The notes beneath the pieces are model-generated. The model did no database searches. It worked only from the letters and a program-made list of their open reading frames with translations, and was not told where the DNA came from. The translations under genes and the position numbers were made by a program. Of a stretch of DNA of 64,000 bases, positions 11,062 through 21,053 are shown piece after piece. Numbering within the stretch: the first letter of the stretch is position 1; the number at the start of each line of letters is the position of its first letter. This DNA is from Bacillus spongiae. GTDB taxonomy: Bacteria; Bacillota; Bacilli; Bacillales; Bacillaceae_K. Where the stretch lies: positions 372,001 through 436,000 of the forward strand of contig NZ_JBBAXC010000001.1 in assembly GCF_037120725.1 (NCBI RefSeq), given 5' to 3'.

Positions 11062-11868
11062 TTGAAAGAACCTATAGTTTATATTGTATCAGATTCGGTG
11101 GGGGAAACAGCCGAATTAGTTGCAAAAGCTGCTGCGAGTCAATTCGTTGGAAAGAACACGGTGATTCGCCGCTTCCCATATGTTGAAGATATTTCAAATT
11201 TAGATGAAGTATTTACTTTAGTGAGTCTTAATAATGGGGTTATTGTATATACATTAGTAAAGCCTGAAATGCGTAACTACATGAAGCAGGAAACGAAGAA
11301 ATTAGGGATCAAATCATTCGATGTAATTGGACCATTAATTGATACGTTTGAAACAATGTATCAACTAGAGCCTTTGAATGAGCCTGGCCAAGTGAGAAAG
11401 CTTGATGAAGACTATTTTAAAAAGGTTGAGGCCATTGAGTTTGCTGTGAAGTATGATGATGGGCGTGACCCTAGAGGAATCTTACGAGCTGATATTGTCC
11501 TGATTGGAGTATCTCGAACGTCCAAAACACCTCTTTCCCAATATTTAGCCCATAAGCGACTTAAAGTTGCGAATGTTCCGCTAGTGCCGGAAGTTGATCC
11601 ACCGGAAGAACTGTTTAAGGTTTCTCCAGATAAATGTATCGGGTTGAAAATCTCTCCAGATAAATTAAATAATATTCGAAAAGAGCGGTTAAAGGCTTTG
11701 GGGTTAGATGATCAGGCAAGTTACGCAACGATGCAAAGAATTTCTCAAGAACTAGATTACTTCGAGAAAATTGCAAATAGAATTAATTGTAAAGTAATTG
11801 ATGTGTCGAATAAAGCGGTGGAAGAAACAGCAAATATTATTACGAATTATATTCGTGATAATCATTAG
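11062..11868 (+). CDS. ppsR: Pyruvate, phosphate dikinase / PEP synthase regulatory protein (PpsR/YqfL)
   Basis: 268 residues of the DUF299 bifunctional kinase/pyrophosphorylase family. The P-loop-like [15 protein letters not shown] is near residues 150-164. Family members phosphorylate and dephosphorylate a threonine of pyruvate phosphate dikinase or PEP synthase. In B. subtilis the homologue YqfL also modulates CcpN, so the ccpN-ppsR operon couples both controls of the PEP/pyruvate node. TTG start at 11062, with AAAAGGTGG at 11043-11051 upstream. No ppdK gene lies in this window. Confidence 0.93.
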   Translation: MKEPIVYIVSDSVGETAELVAKAAASQFVGKNTVIRRFPYVEDISNLDEVFTLVSLNNGVIVYTLVKPEMRNYMKQETKKLGIKSFDVIGPLIDTFETMYQLEPLNEPGQVRKLDEDYFKKVEAIEFAVKYDDGRDPRGILRADIVLIGVSRTSKTPLSQYLAHKRLKVANVPLVPEVDPPEELFKVSPDKCIGLKISPDKLNNIRKERLKALGLDDQASYATMQRISQELDYFEKIANRINCKVIDVSNKAVEETANIITNYIRDNH

Positions 11869-11893
11869 AAGCACCTGTCTATCAACAAGTAAG

Positions 11894-11927
11894 AATAACA
11901 GCACAATAAATATGTGCTGTTATTTTA
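11894..11927 (+). terminator. Terminator after ppsR
   Basis: AACAGCACA and TGTGCTGTT form a 9-bp stem with an AT loop, followed by ATTTTAT. The rest of the gap to 12266 is AT-rich and shows no further gene or recognisable element. Confidence 0.7.
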
Positions 11928-12266
11928 TATGTAGAATGAAAAAGAGGAAATGATTTCTATATTTATAAATTAATGAGATGAAAGTCGCACATACCTTTCG
12001 CTCATTCTAACTAGCGGAAGAGATGTTAACATAAACATTATTATTTTAAAGGATGTTAAGTGAAAAAATCGTGGTCAAATAAAGATGTTTATACTATAAT
12101 AAAAAATTGTGATAAAAACTAATAAAAATAGGTTTAGACTATTCATGATAGGAATAAACTAACTATTGTGGTATGTCAAGGTTTGGAAAATAATAAATTT
12201 CGACAAGTATCGCTTTTTTGAAAGAGAATATGTAAATATGAGAAGGAATCTTTGGAGTGATGTAGA

Positions 12267-12725
12267 ATAACTATTAATACAGAAACAGTAAGGTCCATTT
12301 TTGTTGATGCAGATGCTTGTCCTGTTAAGGACGATGCCTCAAAATTGGCTGATCAATTTAACATAAGGATTATTTTTGTCGCCTCCTATCAGCATAGGAT
12401 GAATAATCCTACTAAGGGACAATGGATTTATGTAGATAGTGACAAAGAATCGGCGGACCTCTATATCCTGAATCACATAAAAAAGGGAGATATTCTAATA
12501 AGCCAAGATATAGGTTTGGCTGGCTTAGCGTTACCAAAGGGAGTGCTAGTAATTTCACCAACTGGAAGAAAGTATGAAGAAAGTACTATTCAAACAGCGC
12601 TAGACTTTCGCTACCTTGCTGCGCAGGAGAGAAAAAAGGGTCGTTACGGCAAAGGTCCTAAGCCTTTTCAAGGAGAAGATCGGATTCGATTTGTTGAATT
12701 ATTATCTTCCATTTTATCTAATTAG
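12267..12725 (+). CDS. yqxD: YaiI/YqxD family (DUF188) protein, non-canonical start
   Basis: 152 residues if begun at ATA 12267. The conserved N-terminal signature IFVDADACPVKDDA starts at 12297, well before the first standard start codon in frame (TTG 12345), which would delete it. The frame is open only back to a TGA at 12258. Candidate starts are therefore ATA 12267 (nine bases after GGAG at 12254-12257) or ATT 12273. The family is a PIN-like fold of unknown function, usually next to dnaG as here. The C-terminal GKGPKPF...DRIRF motif is intact. Confidence 0.8.
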   Translation: MTINTETVRSIFVDADACPVKDDASKLADQFNIRIIFVASYQHRMNNPTKGQWIYVDSDKESADLYILNHIKKGDILISQDIGLAGLALPKGVLVISPTGRKYEESTIQTALDFRYLAAQERKKGRYGKGPKPFQGEDRIRFVELLSSILSN

Positions 12726-12767
12726 CTAATTTCTTTAGGATTGAACACATGAAGTAAGGTGATGTTG

Positions 12768-14582
12768 ATGACTGGAAGAATACCTGAAGAAAAAATAAAT
12801 GAAATTCGTCAATCAGTTGATATTGTTGATGTAATAAGTGATTACGTACAGCTAAAGAAACAAGGGCGAAACTATTTTGGTTTATGTCCGTTTCATGGCG
12901 AAAGTACTCCATCTTTTTCTGTCGCACCAGATAAACAAATATTTCATTGTTTTGGTTGTGGGGCTGGAGGAAATGTTCTCTCCTTTTTAATGGATATTGA
13001 TGGAATGAGTTTTCAGGAAGCGTTAGTTGAAATAGCTGGTCGTACAGGAATCACACTCGATGTCGATCTTCCTTCTACTATTGAAACGAATGTTCCTAAA
13101 GAGCAACATTTGATGCTTGAAGCTCATGAGTTATTGTGTAAATTTTACCATCATTTACTTATAAATACAAAGGAAGGACAAGAAGCTCTTGATTATTTAT
13201 TAAATAGAGGGTTTACACTTGAAACAATTAAAGAATTTCGTATAGGGTGGTCATTACCAAGTTGGGAGTTTACAGTAAAGTTTCTTCAAAAGCGTGATTT
13301 CCCACTTGAACTTATGGAAAGTGCTGGGCTTCTAGTTAAAAAAGCTGAGGAAGAAACTTACTTCGACCGATTTAGGGGAAGAATTATGTTCCCAATTGAA
13401 AATGCAAAAGGGCGTGTGATTGCCTTTTCAGGACGTGCTTTACATGATGACTCTCCAAAGTATTTAAATAGCCCAGAAACCGATTTATTTAATAAAAGTG
13501 CAACACTTTATAATCTTCATCGAGCAAGAGGAACAATAAAGAAGCTGGATCAGGTTATTTTGTTTGAAGGGTTTGCTGATGTCATATCTGCTTCGATGGC
13601 AGAGGTGAAAAATGGTGTTGCAACAATGGGGACATCACTAACGGAGCAGCATATTCAAAGTATTAAAAGAGTAGCAAGCTCTCTTGTCATTTGTTATGAC
13701 GGAGACAATGCAGGCATTCAAGCTGCATTCCGTACAGCAAAAATGCTCACTGAAAATGGTTTGAAAGTACGAATTGCGCAAATTCCTGATAAGTTAGACC
13801 CTGATGACTACATTCAGAAGTTCGGTTCAAAGAAGTTTCAAGAGAATGTAATAGGGGCTAGTATAACGTTTATGGCCTTTAAGCTCATTTATTATCGTAT
13901 GAGAAAAAACCTTCAAGATGAAGGAGATCGGCTAAAGTATATCGAAGAAGTGCTAAAAGAGATTTCACACCTAAATAGCTTTGTTGAAAGAGACCTTTAT
14001 TTAAGGCAATTATCCGATGAATTTGATTTATCGTTAGAGGCACTTGAACAACAACAGAAACAAATATATTTTCAGGAAAAGAAAAAAGATCCATTTGTTG
14101 GGAAGAAGCAACTACCTTCAACGATAGAACCGAGGAACAATCACAGATTATTCCCTGCTTATCAAACAGCTGAAAGACAACTTCTCGCTCATATGTTTAG
14201 AGATGATGAAGTTACATTCAAGGTGAAAGAGCTATTAGCAGGTGAAACTTTTAATATAGATGAACATCAAGCAATTTTTACGTATTTATTGGCTTATTAC
14301 GAAGAAGAAAACGCGCCTAATACAAGTTCTTTTCTTTTTTTTATCCCTGATGAAAAATTAAGAAGAGTCATTACAGATATTGAAATGATGTCTATTAATC
14401 AAGAAGTAAGTGAACAAGAAATTAATGACTGTGTAAATTCAGTGTTAAATCATCAAAAGATGTTGACAATAAAAGATAAAGAATTCGAAAGAAAAGAAGC
14501 GGAGAGGCAAAAAGACTATCTTAAAGCAGCACAGGTTGCCATGGAGATTATTCAACTACAGAAGTCTCTTCAAAATAATTAG
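12768..14582 (+). CDS. dnaG: DNA primase DnaG
   Basis: 604 residues. An N-terminal zinc ribbon ([11 protein letters not shown]...CFGCGAGG, residues about 40-65), the RNA polymerase/TOPRIM core ([25 protein letters not shown]) and a C-terminal helicase-binding region. DnaG makes RNA primers for replication. Of the clustered GTG/ATG/TTG/ATG codons at 12759-12768, ATG 12768 ([10 protein letters not shown]) matches the family N-terminus and leaves TAAGGTG as the ribosome-binding site. It lies 28 bases before sigA in the classical macromolecular synthesis operon. Confidence 0.97.
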   Translation: MTGRIPEEKINEIRQSVDIVDVISDYVQLKKQGRNYFGLCPFHGESTPSFSVAPDKQIFHCFGCGAGGNVLSFLMDIDGMSFQEALVEIAGRTGITLDVDLPSTIETNVPKEQHLMLEAHELLCKFYHHLLINTKEGQEALDYLLNRGFTLETIKEFRIGWSLPSWEFTVKFLQKRDFPLELMESAGLLVKKAEEETYFDRFRGRIMFPIENAKGRVIAFSGRALHDDSPKYLNSPETDLFNKSATLYNLHRARGTIKKLDQVILFEGFADVISASMAEVKNGVATMGTSLTEQHIQSIKRVASSLVICYDGDNAGIQAAFRTAKMLTENGLKVRIAQIPDKLDPDDYIQKFGSKKFQENVIGASITFMAFKLIYYRMRKNLQDEGDRLKYIEEVLKEISHLNSFVERDLYLRQLSDEFDLSLEALEQQQKQIYFQEKKKDPFVGKKQLPSTIEPRNNHRLFPAYQTAERQLLAHMFRDDEVTFKVKELLAGETFNIDEHQAIFTYLLAYYEEENAPNTSSFLFFIPDEKLRRVITDIEMMSINQEVSEQEINDCVNSVLNHQKMLTIKDKEFERKEAERQKDYLKAAQVAMEIIQLQKSLQNN

Positions 14583-14610
14583 TTGTAGGATGTTGGAAGG
14601 AGGGGAACAA

Positions 14611-15741
14611 ATGGCTGAAAAGTCAGCACGTTCCAAAGAGGTAGAAGCAGAGCTTACGTTAGAACAGGTAAAAGAGCGATTACTTGAAGCAGGAAAAAAA
14701 CGTGGTGTGTTAACATACGAAGATATAGCAGAAAAACTGTCAAATTTTGATCTAGAATCAGATCAAATGGATGAATATTATGAACAACTAGGTGAGCAAG
14801 GCATTGAAATTATTAACGAAAATGCAGAAGATGATGACCCAAATATCAATGACATAAATAAAAGCAATGAAGAAGAATTTGACTTAAATGATTTAAGTGT
14901 TCCTCCAGGAGTCAAAATTAACGATCCTGTACGCATGTATTTAAAAGAAATTGGTCGAGTCGACCTACTTTCTGCAGAAGAAGAAATTTCTCTTGCGAAA
15001 CGAATTGAAGATGGGGATGAAGAAGCAAAAAGGAGACTTGCGGAGGCAAATTTACGACTTGTTGTAAGTATTGCAAAGCGGTATGTCGGACGCGGTATGC
15101 TCTTCCTAGATTTAATTCAAGAAGGAAACATGGGGTTAATTAAGGCAGTAGAAAAATTCGACTATCGAAAAGGATATAAATTTAGTACGTATGCGACTTG
15201 GTGGATTCGACAAGCGATTACACGGGCAATAGCAGATCAGGCAAGAACGATTCGAATTCCAGTTCATATGGTGGAAACAATCAATAAATTAATTCGTGTT
15301 CAAAGGCAATTATTACAGGATTTAGGTCGAGAGCCTTCACCAGAAGAAATTGCTGAAGAGATGGACCTAACGCCGGAAAAGGTACGTGAAATTTTAAAAA
15401 TTGCCCAAGAGCCTGTTTCACTTGAAACACCAATTGGGGAAGAAGATGATTCTCACCTCGGCGATTTTATTGAGGATTCTGAAGCACAGTCCCCATCTGA
15501 ACACGCTGCCTACGAATTGCTAAAAGAGCAACTTGAAGATGTACTAGACACGTTAACAGACCGTGAAGAAAATGTTCTTCGTCTACGCTTTGGTCTAGAC
15601 GATGGTAGAACAAGAACATTAGAAGAAGTAGGGAAAGTGTTTGGTGTCACACGTGAACGTATTCGTCAAATTGAAGCGAAAGCTCTACGTAAACTACGTC
15701 ATCCAAGCCGTAGTAAGCGATTAAAAGACTTTTTAGAATAG
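14611..15741 (+). CDS. sigA: RNA polymerase primary sigma factor SigA
   Basis: 376 residues. Region 1.2 ([12 protein letters not shown]), region 2 ([13 protein letters not shown]...[24 protein letters not shown]) and region 4 ([26 protein letters not shown]) are complete. It is the housekeeping sigma factor recognising TTGACA/TATAAT promoters. ATG 14611 follows GAAGGAGGGG; an in-frame ATG at 14536 lies inside dnaG and is rejected. A terminator follows. Confidence 0.98.
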   Translation: MAEKSARSKEVEAELTLEQVKERLLEAGKKRGVLTYEDIAEKLSNFDLESDQMDEYYEQLGEQGIEIINENAEDDDPNINDINKSNEEEFDLNDLSVPPGVKINDPVRMYLKEIGRVDLLSAEEEISLAKRIEDGDEEAKRRLAEANLRLVVSIAKRYVGRGMLFLDLIQEGNMGLIKAVEKFDYRKGYKFSTYATWWIRQAITRAIADQARTIRIPVHMVETINKLIRVQRQLLQDLGREPSPEEIAEEMDLTPEKVREILKIAQEPVSLETPIGEEDDSHLGDFIEDSEAQSPSEHAAYELLKEQLEDVLDTLTDREENVLRLRFGLDDGRTRTLEEVGKVFGVTRERIRQIEAKALRKLRHPSRSKRLKDFLE

Positions 15742-15754
15742 AATTTATTGAACT

Positions 15755-15795
15755 AACAATAGCTTGCTTCTTATGAAGTGAGCTATTGTTTTGTT
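15755..15795 (+). terminator. Terminator of the dnaG-sigA operon
   Basis: AACAATAGCT pairs with AGCTATTGTT around a GCTTC...GAAGT inner stem, followed by TTGTT. The remaining stretch to 16310 is very AT-rich and shows no convincing gene. Confidence 0.8.
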
Positions 15796-16310
15796 ATTGC
15801 ATCAATAATGAATGAGAAGGAAAGAACAACTACCATTCAGGACGACTTATAAGGTATGAATGGCAAAGATAGAAGCAACTATTGTTAATAGTAATTAAGA
15901 AGCAAGGAAAATGACTGAAAAATGACATGTAAATCTAGTGGATATTTACTATCGATCGTGAAGGATGCGAGTAATATTTTAGTATTAGTATTTGTCCTTT
16001 ATTTTACTGAATTGTCAAACGTTTTGCAAATAAGGATTTTGTTCTTTTTTGTCGTTTTTTTATTTTTTCAATAAATTATTTTTCTAAAAAAGAATATTAT
16101 CTTTTTCATACGTGTGAATATCACCCTAATAATTGAGTGAATTTGTTTATTTTAGATGAAACAAGGACGGTATAGATCTACATAGCAGTAAGTATTAGTA
16201 GATTCTCTTATATAATCTAAAAGTGAGGTAAGATTGTTTGTTTACGTATGTGAAGCTTTAAAAAAACATATATCTATATAATTTTTTGAAAAAAACGAAA
16301 ATTTTAAATG

Positions 16311-16339
16311 TTGAGAACAAAAATGTTACCTTATATAAT
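16311..16339 (+). promoter_or_regulatory. Sigma-A promoter of the acyl-CoA dehydrogenase gene
   Basis: TTGAGA (16311-16316), 17-base spacer, perfect TATAAT (16334-16339). The predicted transcript start is near 16346, inside the cre-like element. Confidence 0.75.
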
Positions 16340-16343
16340 ACAT

Positions 16344-16357
16344 ATGAAAGCGCATTC
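16344..16357 (+). promoter_or_regulatory. Catabolite-responsive element (cre) for CcpA
   Basis: TGAAAGCGCATTCA differs at one position from the palindromic cre TGAAAGCGCTTTCA. It overlaps the expected transcription start, a position where bound CcpA blocks transcription. This would shut off fatty acid oxidation when glucose is available. Confidence 0.7.
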
Positions 16358-16377
16358 AACAACAGAGGGGGATGGTT

Positions 16378-17526
16378 ATGAACTATGAATTAACGTCAGA
16401 ACAGCAGATGATTCAACGTACCATCAAAGAATTCGCCAACGAAGTGGTAGCACCAGGAGCTATTGAACGGGATCGACATAAAACATTCCCAATGGAGGAA
16501 TTTAAACAATTAGGCCAACTCGGTATGATGGGGTTACCTTTTCCAGAAGAATATGGAGGTGCAGGTGCTGACACGGTTAGTTTTGCTATTGTAGTAGAGG
16601 AACTAAGTCGAGTGTGTGCTTCAACGGGAATTACATATTCTGCTCATATCTCATTAGGCGGTGCTCCATTAAACTTGTTTGGTTCTCATAAACAGAAGCA
16701 GCAATATTTAACACCTATTTGTACAGGTGAAACTTTTGGTGCATTTGGGTTAACAGAACCAAATGCCGGATCAGATGCAGGTGGCACGCAAACTACAGCG
16801 GTGACAGATGGAAATGATTTTATTATTAATGGGAACAAATGCTACATAACGAATGCTAGTTATGCTAAAGCTTTAGCACTGACAGCGATTACTGACAAGA
16901 AGGATGACCAAAAGGAAATCAGTGCAATCATAGTGCCTACTAATAGTGAAGGATTTAAAGTCATTGATAATTATGAAAAAATGGGATTGAACGCATCCAA
17001 CACGACCGAGCTTGTTTTAGAAGATGTACGTGTTCCAGAAGAAAATCTTCTTGGCAAACGGGGAGAAGGGTTTAAACAGTTCTTGACCACATTAGACGGC
17101 GGAAGGATAGGCATTGGTGCAATGGCAGTCGGTGTTGCCCAAGGAGCTTTTGATAAAGCCATGCAATATTCAAAAGAGCGAAAACAATTCGGGAAAAGTT
17201 TAGCTCAATTCCAAGTAACTCAATTTAAATTAGCTGATATGGCAATGAAGATTGAGTTAGCACGTAATATGGTCTATAAAGCAGCTTGGTTGAAAGACCA
17301 AGGAAAAGCATTCACGAAAGAAGCTAGCATGTGTAAGCTGTACGCATCTGAAATCTGTATGGAAATCACTGACCAAGCAGTTCAACTGCATGGTGGTAAC
17401 GGGTATATGCGTGATTATGAAGTTGAAAGAATGATGCGTGATGCAAAGCTCCTTGAAATAGGAGAAGGGACGTCAGAGATTCAGCGAATGGTTATTGCAA
17501 GAGAAATTGGTTGTTTTTCTTCATAA
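16378..17526 (+). CDS. Acyl-CoA dehydrogenase
   Basis: 382 residues, the usual length of the FAD-dependent short/medium-chain family. Visible signatures: [14 protein letters not shown] (FAD and substrate binding), GHK-like and [22 protein letters not shown] near the C-terminus, and [14 protein letters not shown], whose Glu is the expected catalytic base. It introduces the alpha-beta double bond in acyl-CoA and passes electrons to ETF. Substrate length cannot be read from sequence. ATG 16378 is preferred to ATG 16372, which touches the GAGGGGGAT ribosome-binding site. It stands alone between two terminators. Confidence 0.93.
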   Translation: MNYELTSEQQMIQRTIKEFANEVVAPGAIERDRHKTFPMEEFKQLGQLGMMGLPFPEEYGGAGADTVSFAIVVEELSRVCASTGITYSAHISLGGAPLNLFGSHKQKQQYLTPICTGETFGAFGLTEPNAGSDAGGTQTTAVTDGNDFIINGNKCYITNASYAKALALTAITDKKDDQKEISAIIVPTNSEGFKVIDNYEKMGLNASNTTELVLEDVRVPEENLLGKRGEGFKQFLTTLDGGRIGIGAMAVGVAQGAFDKAMQYSKERKQFGKSLAQFQVTQFKLADMAMKIELARNMVYKAAWLKDQGKAFTKEASMCKLYASEICMEITDQAVQLHGGNGYMRDYEVERMMRDAKLLEIGEGTSEIQRMVIAREIGCFSS

Positions 17527-17532
17527 AATAGG

Positions 17533-17563
17533 AAAGTCTCGACCAAGGTCGGGACTTTTTTGT
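17533..17563 (+). terminator. Terminator after acyl-CoA dehydrogenase
   Basis: AAAGTC-TCGACC pairs with GGTCGGGACTTT, followed by a T run. Confidence 0.85.
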
Positions 17564-17683
17564 GGCAATTTAGCAAACATTGTTGAAAAGTTGTGGTTTT
17601 GTCTTTTCCTTTTGATTTTTTTCAAGTAAAATAGGAGATGCTTGTACATTATAATAGTAGATACATACAAAGGGGGTAAATTT

Positions 17684-18043
17684 ATGAATAAGAATCCAAT
17701 TATTCCATTTATATTAATTATGGTGATGGGTATTGGTCTTGTTTTCTTCCTTTCTGTTGAAGGATTAGGCAATTCGAAAGAAATGGCTGGTGAACATGGT
17801 GAGGGAGAACCTACTACAGATGTTGCTTTTGATCCAGAAGCACTAGGTCAAAATTCTTGTATTGGTTGTCATGGCGGTAATTATGAAGGTGGTATGGGTC
17901 CAGCTCTTGTCGGAATTGGTGATAAATACTCGGCTGATGAAATTAAAGCCATTCTTAAAGATGGTAAGGGCGCTATGCCTGGTGGCCTTGTACCTGTAGA
18001 AAACCTGGATGCAATGACAGAATGGTTAATGAGCTTAGAATAA
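17684..18043 (+). CDS. cccA: Membrane-anchored cytochrome c550 CccA
   Basis: 119 residues: one N-terminal membrane anchor (about residues 5-24, IIPFILIMVMGIGLVFFLSV), an acidic linker, then a small class I cytochrome c domain. The haem site CIGCH is near residues 65-69, and the distal Met ligand is probably in GAMPGG. Its place after sigA and before trmK matches B. subtilis cccA. It carries electrons on the outer face of the membrane. The start is ATG 17684 after AAAGGGGGTAAA. Confidence 0.93.
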   Translation: MNKNPIIPFILIMVMGIGLVFFLSVEGLGNSKEMAGEHGEGEPTTDVAFDPEALGQNSCIGCHGGNYEGGMGPALVGIGDKYSADEIKAILKDGKGAMPGGLVPVENLDAMTEWLMSLE

Positions 18044-18078
18044 AAAAAAGCCCTTTGCTTTGCAAAGGGCTTTTTTTG
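18044..18078 (+). terminator. Terminator after cccA
   Basis: GCCCTTTGC and GCAAAGGGC form a strong GC-rich stem flanked by an A run and a run of seven Ts; it can act in both directions. Confidence 0.9.
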
Positions 18079-18125
18079 TTGGCATAATAGAAACGTAATC
18101 CAATGAAAAGAATGTGGTGAATAAT

Positions 18126-18821
18126 TTGAACGCAGAGAAATTATCGAATAGATTAGAACGAGTGGCTGCTTTTATCCCGCATGGAGCAAGGCTTGCTGAT
18201 ATCGGCTCTGACCATGCTTACTTACCTTGTAATGTGATAAAGAAGGGAATTGTGAATTTTGCTATTGCAGGAGAAGTTGTACCTGGACCTTATCAATCAG
18301 CAAAACAACAAGTTGAATTGTTACAGCTAGCCGAATTTGTTCACGTCCGCTTAGGTAGTGGCCTTGAAGTGATTGAAAAAGGTGAAGTCAATGCAATTAC
18401 GATAGCTGGAATGGGAGGGACATTGATTACCTCCATTTTGGAAGAAGGAAAATCAAAGCTAACTGGAGAAGAGCGTCTAATTCTTCAGCCTAATATATCG
18501 GCTATATCGATTAGGAAATGGTTAGTCGCTAACGATTGGGCATTAGTGGCTGAAGAAATTATAGAAGAAGATGGAAAAATATACGAAGTGTTAGTTGCCG
18601 AGCGAGGGAAGTCTCAACGCTATAGTGAAGCAGAATTATTATTAGGGCCTTTCTTAATGGCTCACAAAAATGAAGTATTTAGGAAGAAATGGACTTTTGA
18701 GTTAACGCAATGGAAGCAGATCCTAGCCAATATGATGTCTGCTGTGGATACAGATGCCTTGCAAAATAAGAAAACTGAAATTTTAAAGAAAATTGCGATT
18801 GTCGAGGAGGAATTAAATTGA
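18126..18821 (+). CDS. trmK: tRNA (adenine22-N1)-methyltransferase TrmK
   Basis: 231 residues. The SAM-binding Rossmann motif is ARLADIGSDHAYLP near residues 21-34, with AITIAGMGGTLI downstream. TrmK methylates N1 of A22 in certain bacterial tRNAs. The start is uncertain: TTG 18126 gives MNAEKLSNRLE, aligned with the family, with GTGGTGAA as a weak ribosome-binding site; GTG 18114 or 18117 would add three or four residues. It overlaps yqfO by four bases. Confidence 0.9.
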   Translation: MNAEKLSNRLERVAAFIPHGARLADIGSDHAYLPCNVIKKGIVNFAIAGEVVPGPYQSAKQQVELLQLAEFVHVRLGSGLEVIEKGEVNAITIAGMGGTLITSILEEGKSKLTGEERLILQPNISAISIRKWLVANDWALVAEEIIEEDGKIYEVLVAERGKSQRYSEAELLLGPFLMAHKNEVFRKKWTFELTQWKQILANMMSAVDTDALQNKKTEILKKIAIVEEELN

Positions 18822-19936
18822 AACAAGCAAATGGTTTTGAAATCATTCAGTTGTTCGAACAATTTTCTCCGAGGAAATATGCGGTTGAGGGCGATAGTGT
18901 TGGCCTTCAAATAGGAACACTAAACAAAAAGGTAAATAAGGTTATCGTGACACTGGACGTATTGGACGAAGTCGTAGATGAAGCGATTAGGGAAAAAGCG
19001 GATTTAATTATCGCTCATCATCCACCGATCTATCGCCCATTAAAAAACCTTGTAACGGATAGCGGGAAAGGGAGCAAATTTGAAAAGTTAATAAAGCATG
19101 ATATTGCTGTTTATGTTGCTCATACTAATCTCGACGTAGCACCGGGTGGAGTCAATGATTTACTCGTTGATGCACTTCAATTGGAAAATGCGAAAGTGCT
19201 TGTACCGACCGTTCATGAAGAATTACTAAAATTAGTTGTTTATGTCCCTACAGAATATGAAGAAGCCGTGCGTCGGGCACTAGGGGATGCAGGAGCTGGA
19301 TATATAGGGAACTACAGCCATTGCTCTTACACGAGTAGTGGAGAGGGTAGATTCCTACCTTTATCAGGTAGCACACCATTTGTTGGGACACATGGGGAAG
19401 TGGAGCAAGTAGAAGAAGTTAGAATTGAAACGATTGTCACATCTTCTAATCAAAAATCTGTGATTCGAGCGATGAAAGCTGCTCACCCGTATGAAGAACC
19501 TGCATATGATCTTTTCTCTCTCCAAAATGAAGGGAACACTTTAGGGCTTGGAAGAATTGGCGTTTTAAATGAGACAATGTCTTTAAAGGATTTTGCTTTA
19601 TATGTAAAGGAGAAATTAGAAGTAGATGGGGTCAGAGTAGTCGGAAATTTAGGGGATAAGGTGAAAAAAGTAGCGGTATTAGGTGGGGATGGAAATAAAT
19701 ACATTCATTCAGCGAAATTTAAAGGTGCAGATGTATTTTTAACGGGAGATTTATACTTTCACACTGCTCATGATGCGATGGAGCTGGGTTTAAATGTTGT
19801 AGACCCTGGACATCATGTGGAGAAAGTCATGATTAAAGGAGTTGCGAAAGAATTGAAGAAGCGAGTAGAATCAGCTAAAATTCAAGTTGATGTAATTCCA
19901 TCCACAATTAATACTAATCCGTTTACGCTCATATAA
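18818..19936 (+). CDS. yqfO: Nif3-like dinuclear metal centre protein YqfO (DUF34)
   Basis: 372 residues. Metal-binding residues are seen in IIAHHPPIY, VAHTNLDVAPGGVN and DPGHHVEK. A PII/CutA-like domain is inserted at about residues 125-230, explaining the length compared with the shorter Nif3 proteins. The enzymatic role is not settled; older labels call it GTP cyclohydrolase I type 2. The TTG start overlaps the trmK stop (TTGA) behind GAGGAGG. The trmK-yqfO pairing is widely conserved in Bacillota. Confidence 0.92.
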   Translation: MKQANGFEIIQLFEQFSPRKYAVEGDSVGLQIGTLNKKVNKVIVTLDVLDEVVDEAIREKADLIIAHHPPIYRPLKNLVTDSGKGSKFEKLIKHDIAVYVAHTNLDVAPGGVNDLLVDALQLENAKVLVPTVHEELLKLVVYVPTEYEEAVRRALGDAGAGYIGNYSHCSYTSSGEGRFLPLSGSTPFVGTHGEVEQVEEVRIETIVTSSNQKSVIRAMKAAHPYEEPAYDLFSLQNEGNTLGLGRIGVLNETMSLKDFALYVKEKLEVDGVRVVGNLGDKVKKVAVLGGDGNKYIHSAKFKGADVFLTGDLYFHTAHDAMELGLNVVDPGHHVEKVMIKGVAKELKKRVESAKIQVDVIPSTINTNPFTLI

Positions 19937-19976
19937 AAAGCTATGCAGAACAATTCTGCATAGCTTTTATTTCTTT
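19934..19976. terminator. Bidirectional terminator between yqfO and ispH
   Basis: AAAAGCTATGCAGAA pairs with TTCTGCATAGCTTTT, followed by TTTC on the plus strand and A/T-rich sequence on the other. It separates two convergent genes. Confidence 0.85.
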
Positions 19977-19979
19977 CAA

Positions 19980-20933
19980 TTAAGATTGAATTTTTGGCTT
20001 TTTTACTTTCGGGAGAATTTTATGAAGGGGGACTGTGCGCTCCCGCTTCCAAGTGGCTTGATCTTCATACTTAAATTCATTTAAGAAATTTATGACCTCT
20101 TTTACAATTGGTGTTGGCGTAGAAGCTCCTGCTGTAACTGCCACTTTATTTGCATCCTTTAACCATTCGATGTCTAGTTCCGTAATGTCAGAAATTCGAT
20201 AAGCTCTTGTGTGAGCAATTTCTTCAGAGACTTGGGCTAGTCGATTGCTATTATTACTTTTTGGATCGCCAACAACAATCAATACATCCGCATCTCCTGC
20301 TTGCTCAGCAACCGCTTCTTGTCGAACTTGTGTGGCTAAGCAGATTTCTTTATGCACTTCGACATGTGGAAATTTCTCTTTCACATTTTCCATAATCTCG
20401 GCAACATCCCACTGACTCATTGTGGTTTGGTTCGTGACAATGATTTTATCATTTTGGATTGTTAACTGATTCACTTCTTCAGGCTTTTCAACAAGGTGAA
20501 CGATGTGGGGAGCAACTCCAACAGCACCTTCTGGTTCAGGATGGCCTTTTTTCCCAATATAGATCACTTCGTAACCTTCAGCTTCCTTTTGGCGAATCAA
20601 ATCATGTGTTTTGGTTACATCAGGGCAGGTTGCGTCAATGGTTACAAGCCCTTTTTTGTCAGCAAGTTCCCTTACTTCAGGTGAAACACCATGAGCGGTA
20701 AAAATGACGGTTCCTGAATCTACCTTTTCCAAAATCTCTTTACGATTTTCTCCGTCTAGGGTAATAATCCCTTCTGCCTCAAATGCATCTGTTACATGCT
20801 TGTTATGAACAATCATCCCTAAAATATAGATAGGACGAGGAAGGCTTTTATCTAATGCAGCATTCCGAGCAATGACCATCGCATCGACAACGCCGTAACA
20901 ATAACCTCTTGGAGATATTTTTTGTACTTCCAT
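19980..20933 (-). CDS. ispH: 4-hydroxy-3-methylbut-2-enyl diphosphate reductase IspH
   Basis: 317 residues. The Fe-S cluster cysteines are in [17 protein letters not shown] and KEICLAT; HMBPP-binding His residues and the TNQTTMS and SNNSNRL motifs are present. It is the last step of the MEP isoprenoid pathway, giving IPP and DMAPP. ATG at 20933 after AGGAGGATATTC. ispG from the same pathway lies 8 kb away on the same strand. Confidence 0.96.
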   Translation of the reverse strand: MEVQKISPRGYCYGVVDAMVIARNAALDKSLPRPIYILGMIVHNKHVTDAFEAEGIITLDGENRKEILEKVDSGTVIFTAHGVSPEVRELADKKGLVTIDATCPDVTKTHDLIRQKEAEGYEVIYIGKKGHPEPEGAVGVAPHIVHLVEKPEEVNQLTIQNDKIIVTNQTTMSQWDVAEIMENVKEKFPHVEVHKEICLATQVRQEAVAEQAGDADVLIVVGDPKSNNSNRLAQVSEEIAHTRAYRISDITELDIEWLKDANKVAVTAGASTPTPIVKEVINFLNEFKYEDQATWKRERTVPLHKILPKVKKPKIQS

Positions 20934-21020
20934 GAATATCCTCCTTAATTAGAAATCGGAGTACGTTTTCTACTATATTATAAATGAGAATGGGTAACTT
21001 GACAAAAAAGAAGCCATAAT

Positions 21021-21053
21021 AAAAAAAGGAACCCAGCATATTTACTGGGCTTT
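21021..21053 (-). terminator. Terminator after yqfQ (minus strand)
   Basis: Read on the minus strand, GCCCAG and CTGGGT form a stem around TAAATATG, followed by CCTTTTTTT. Confidence 0.75.
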
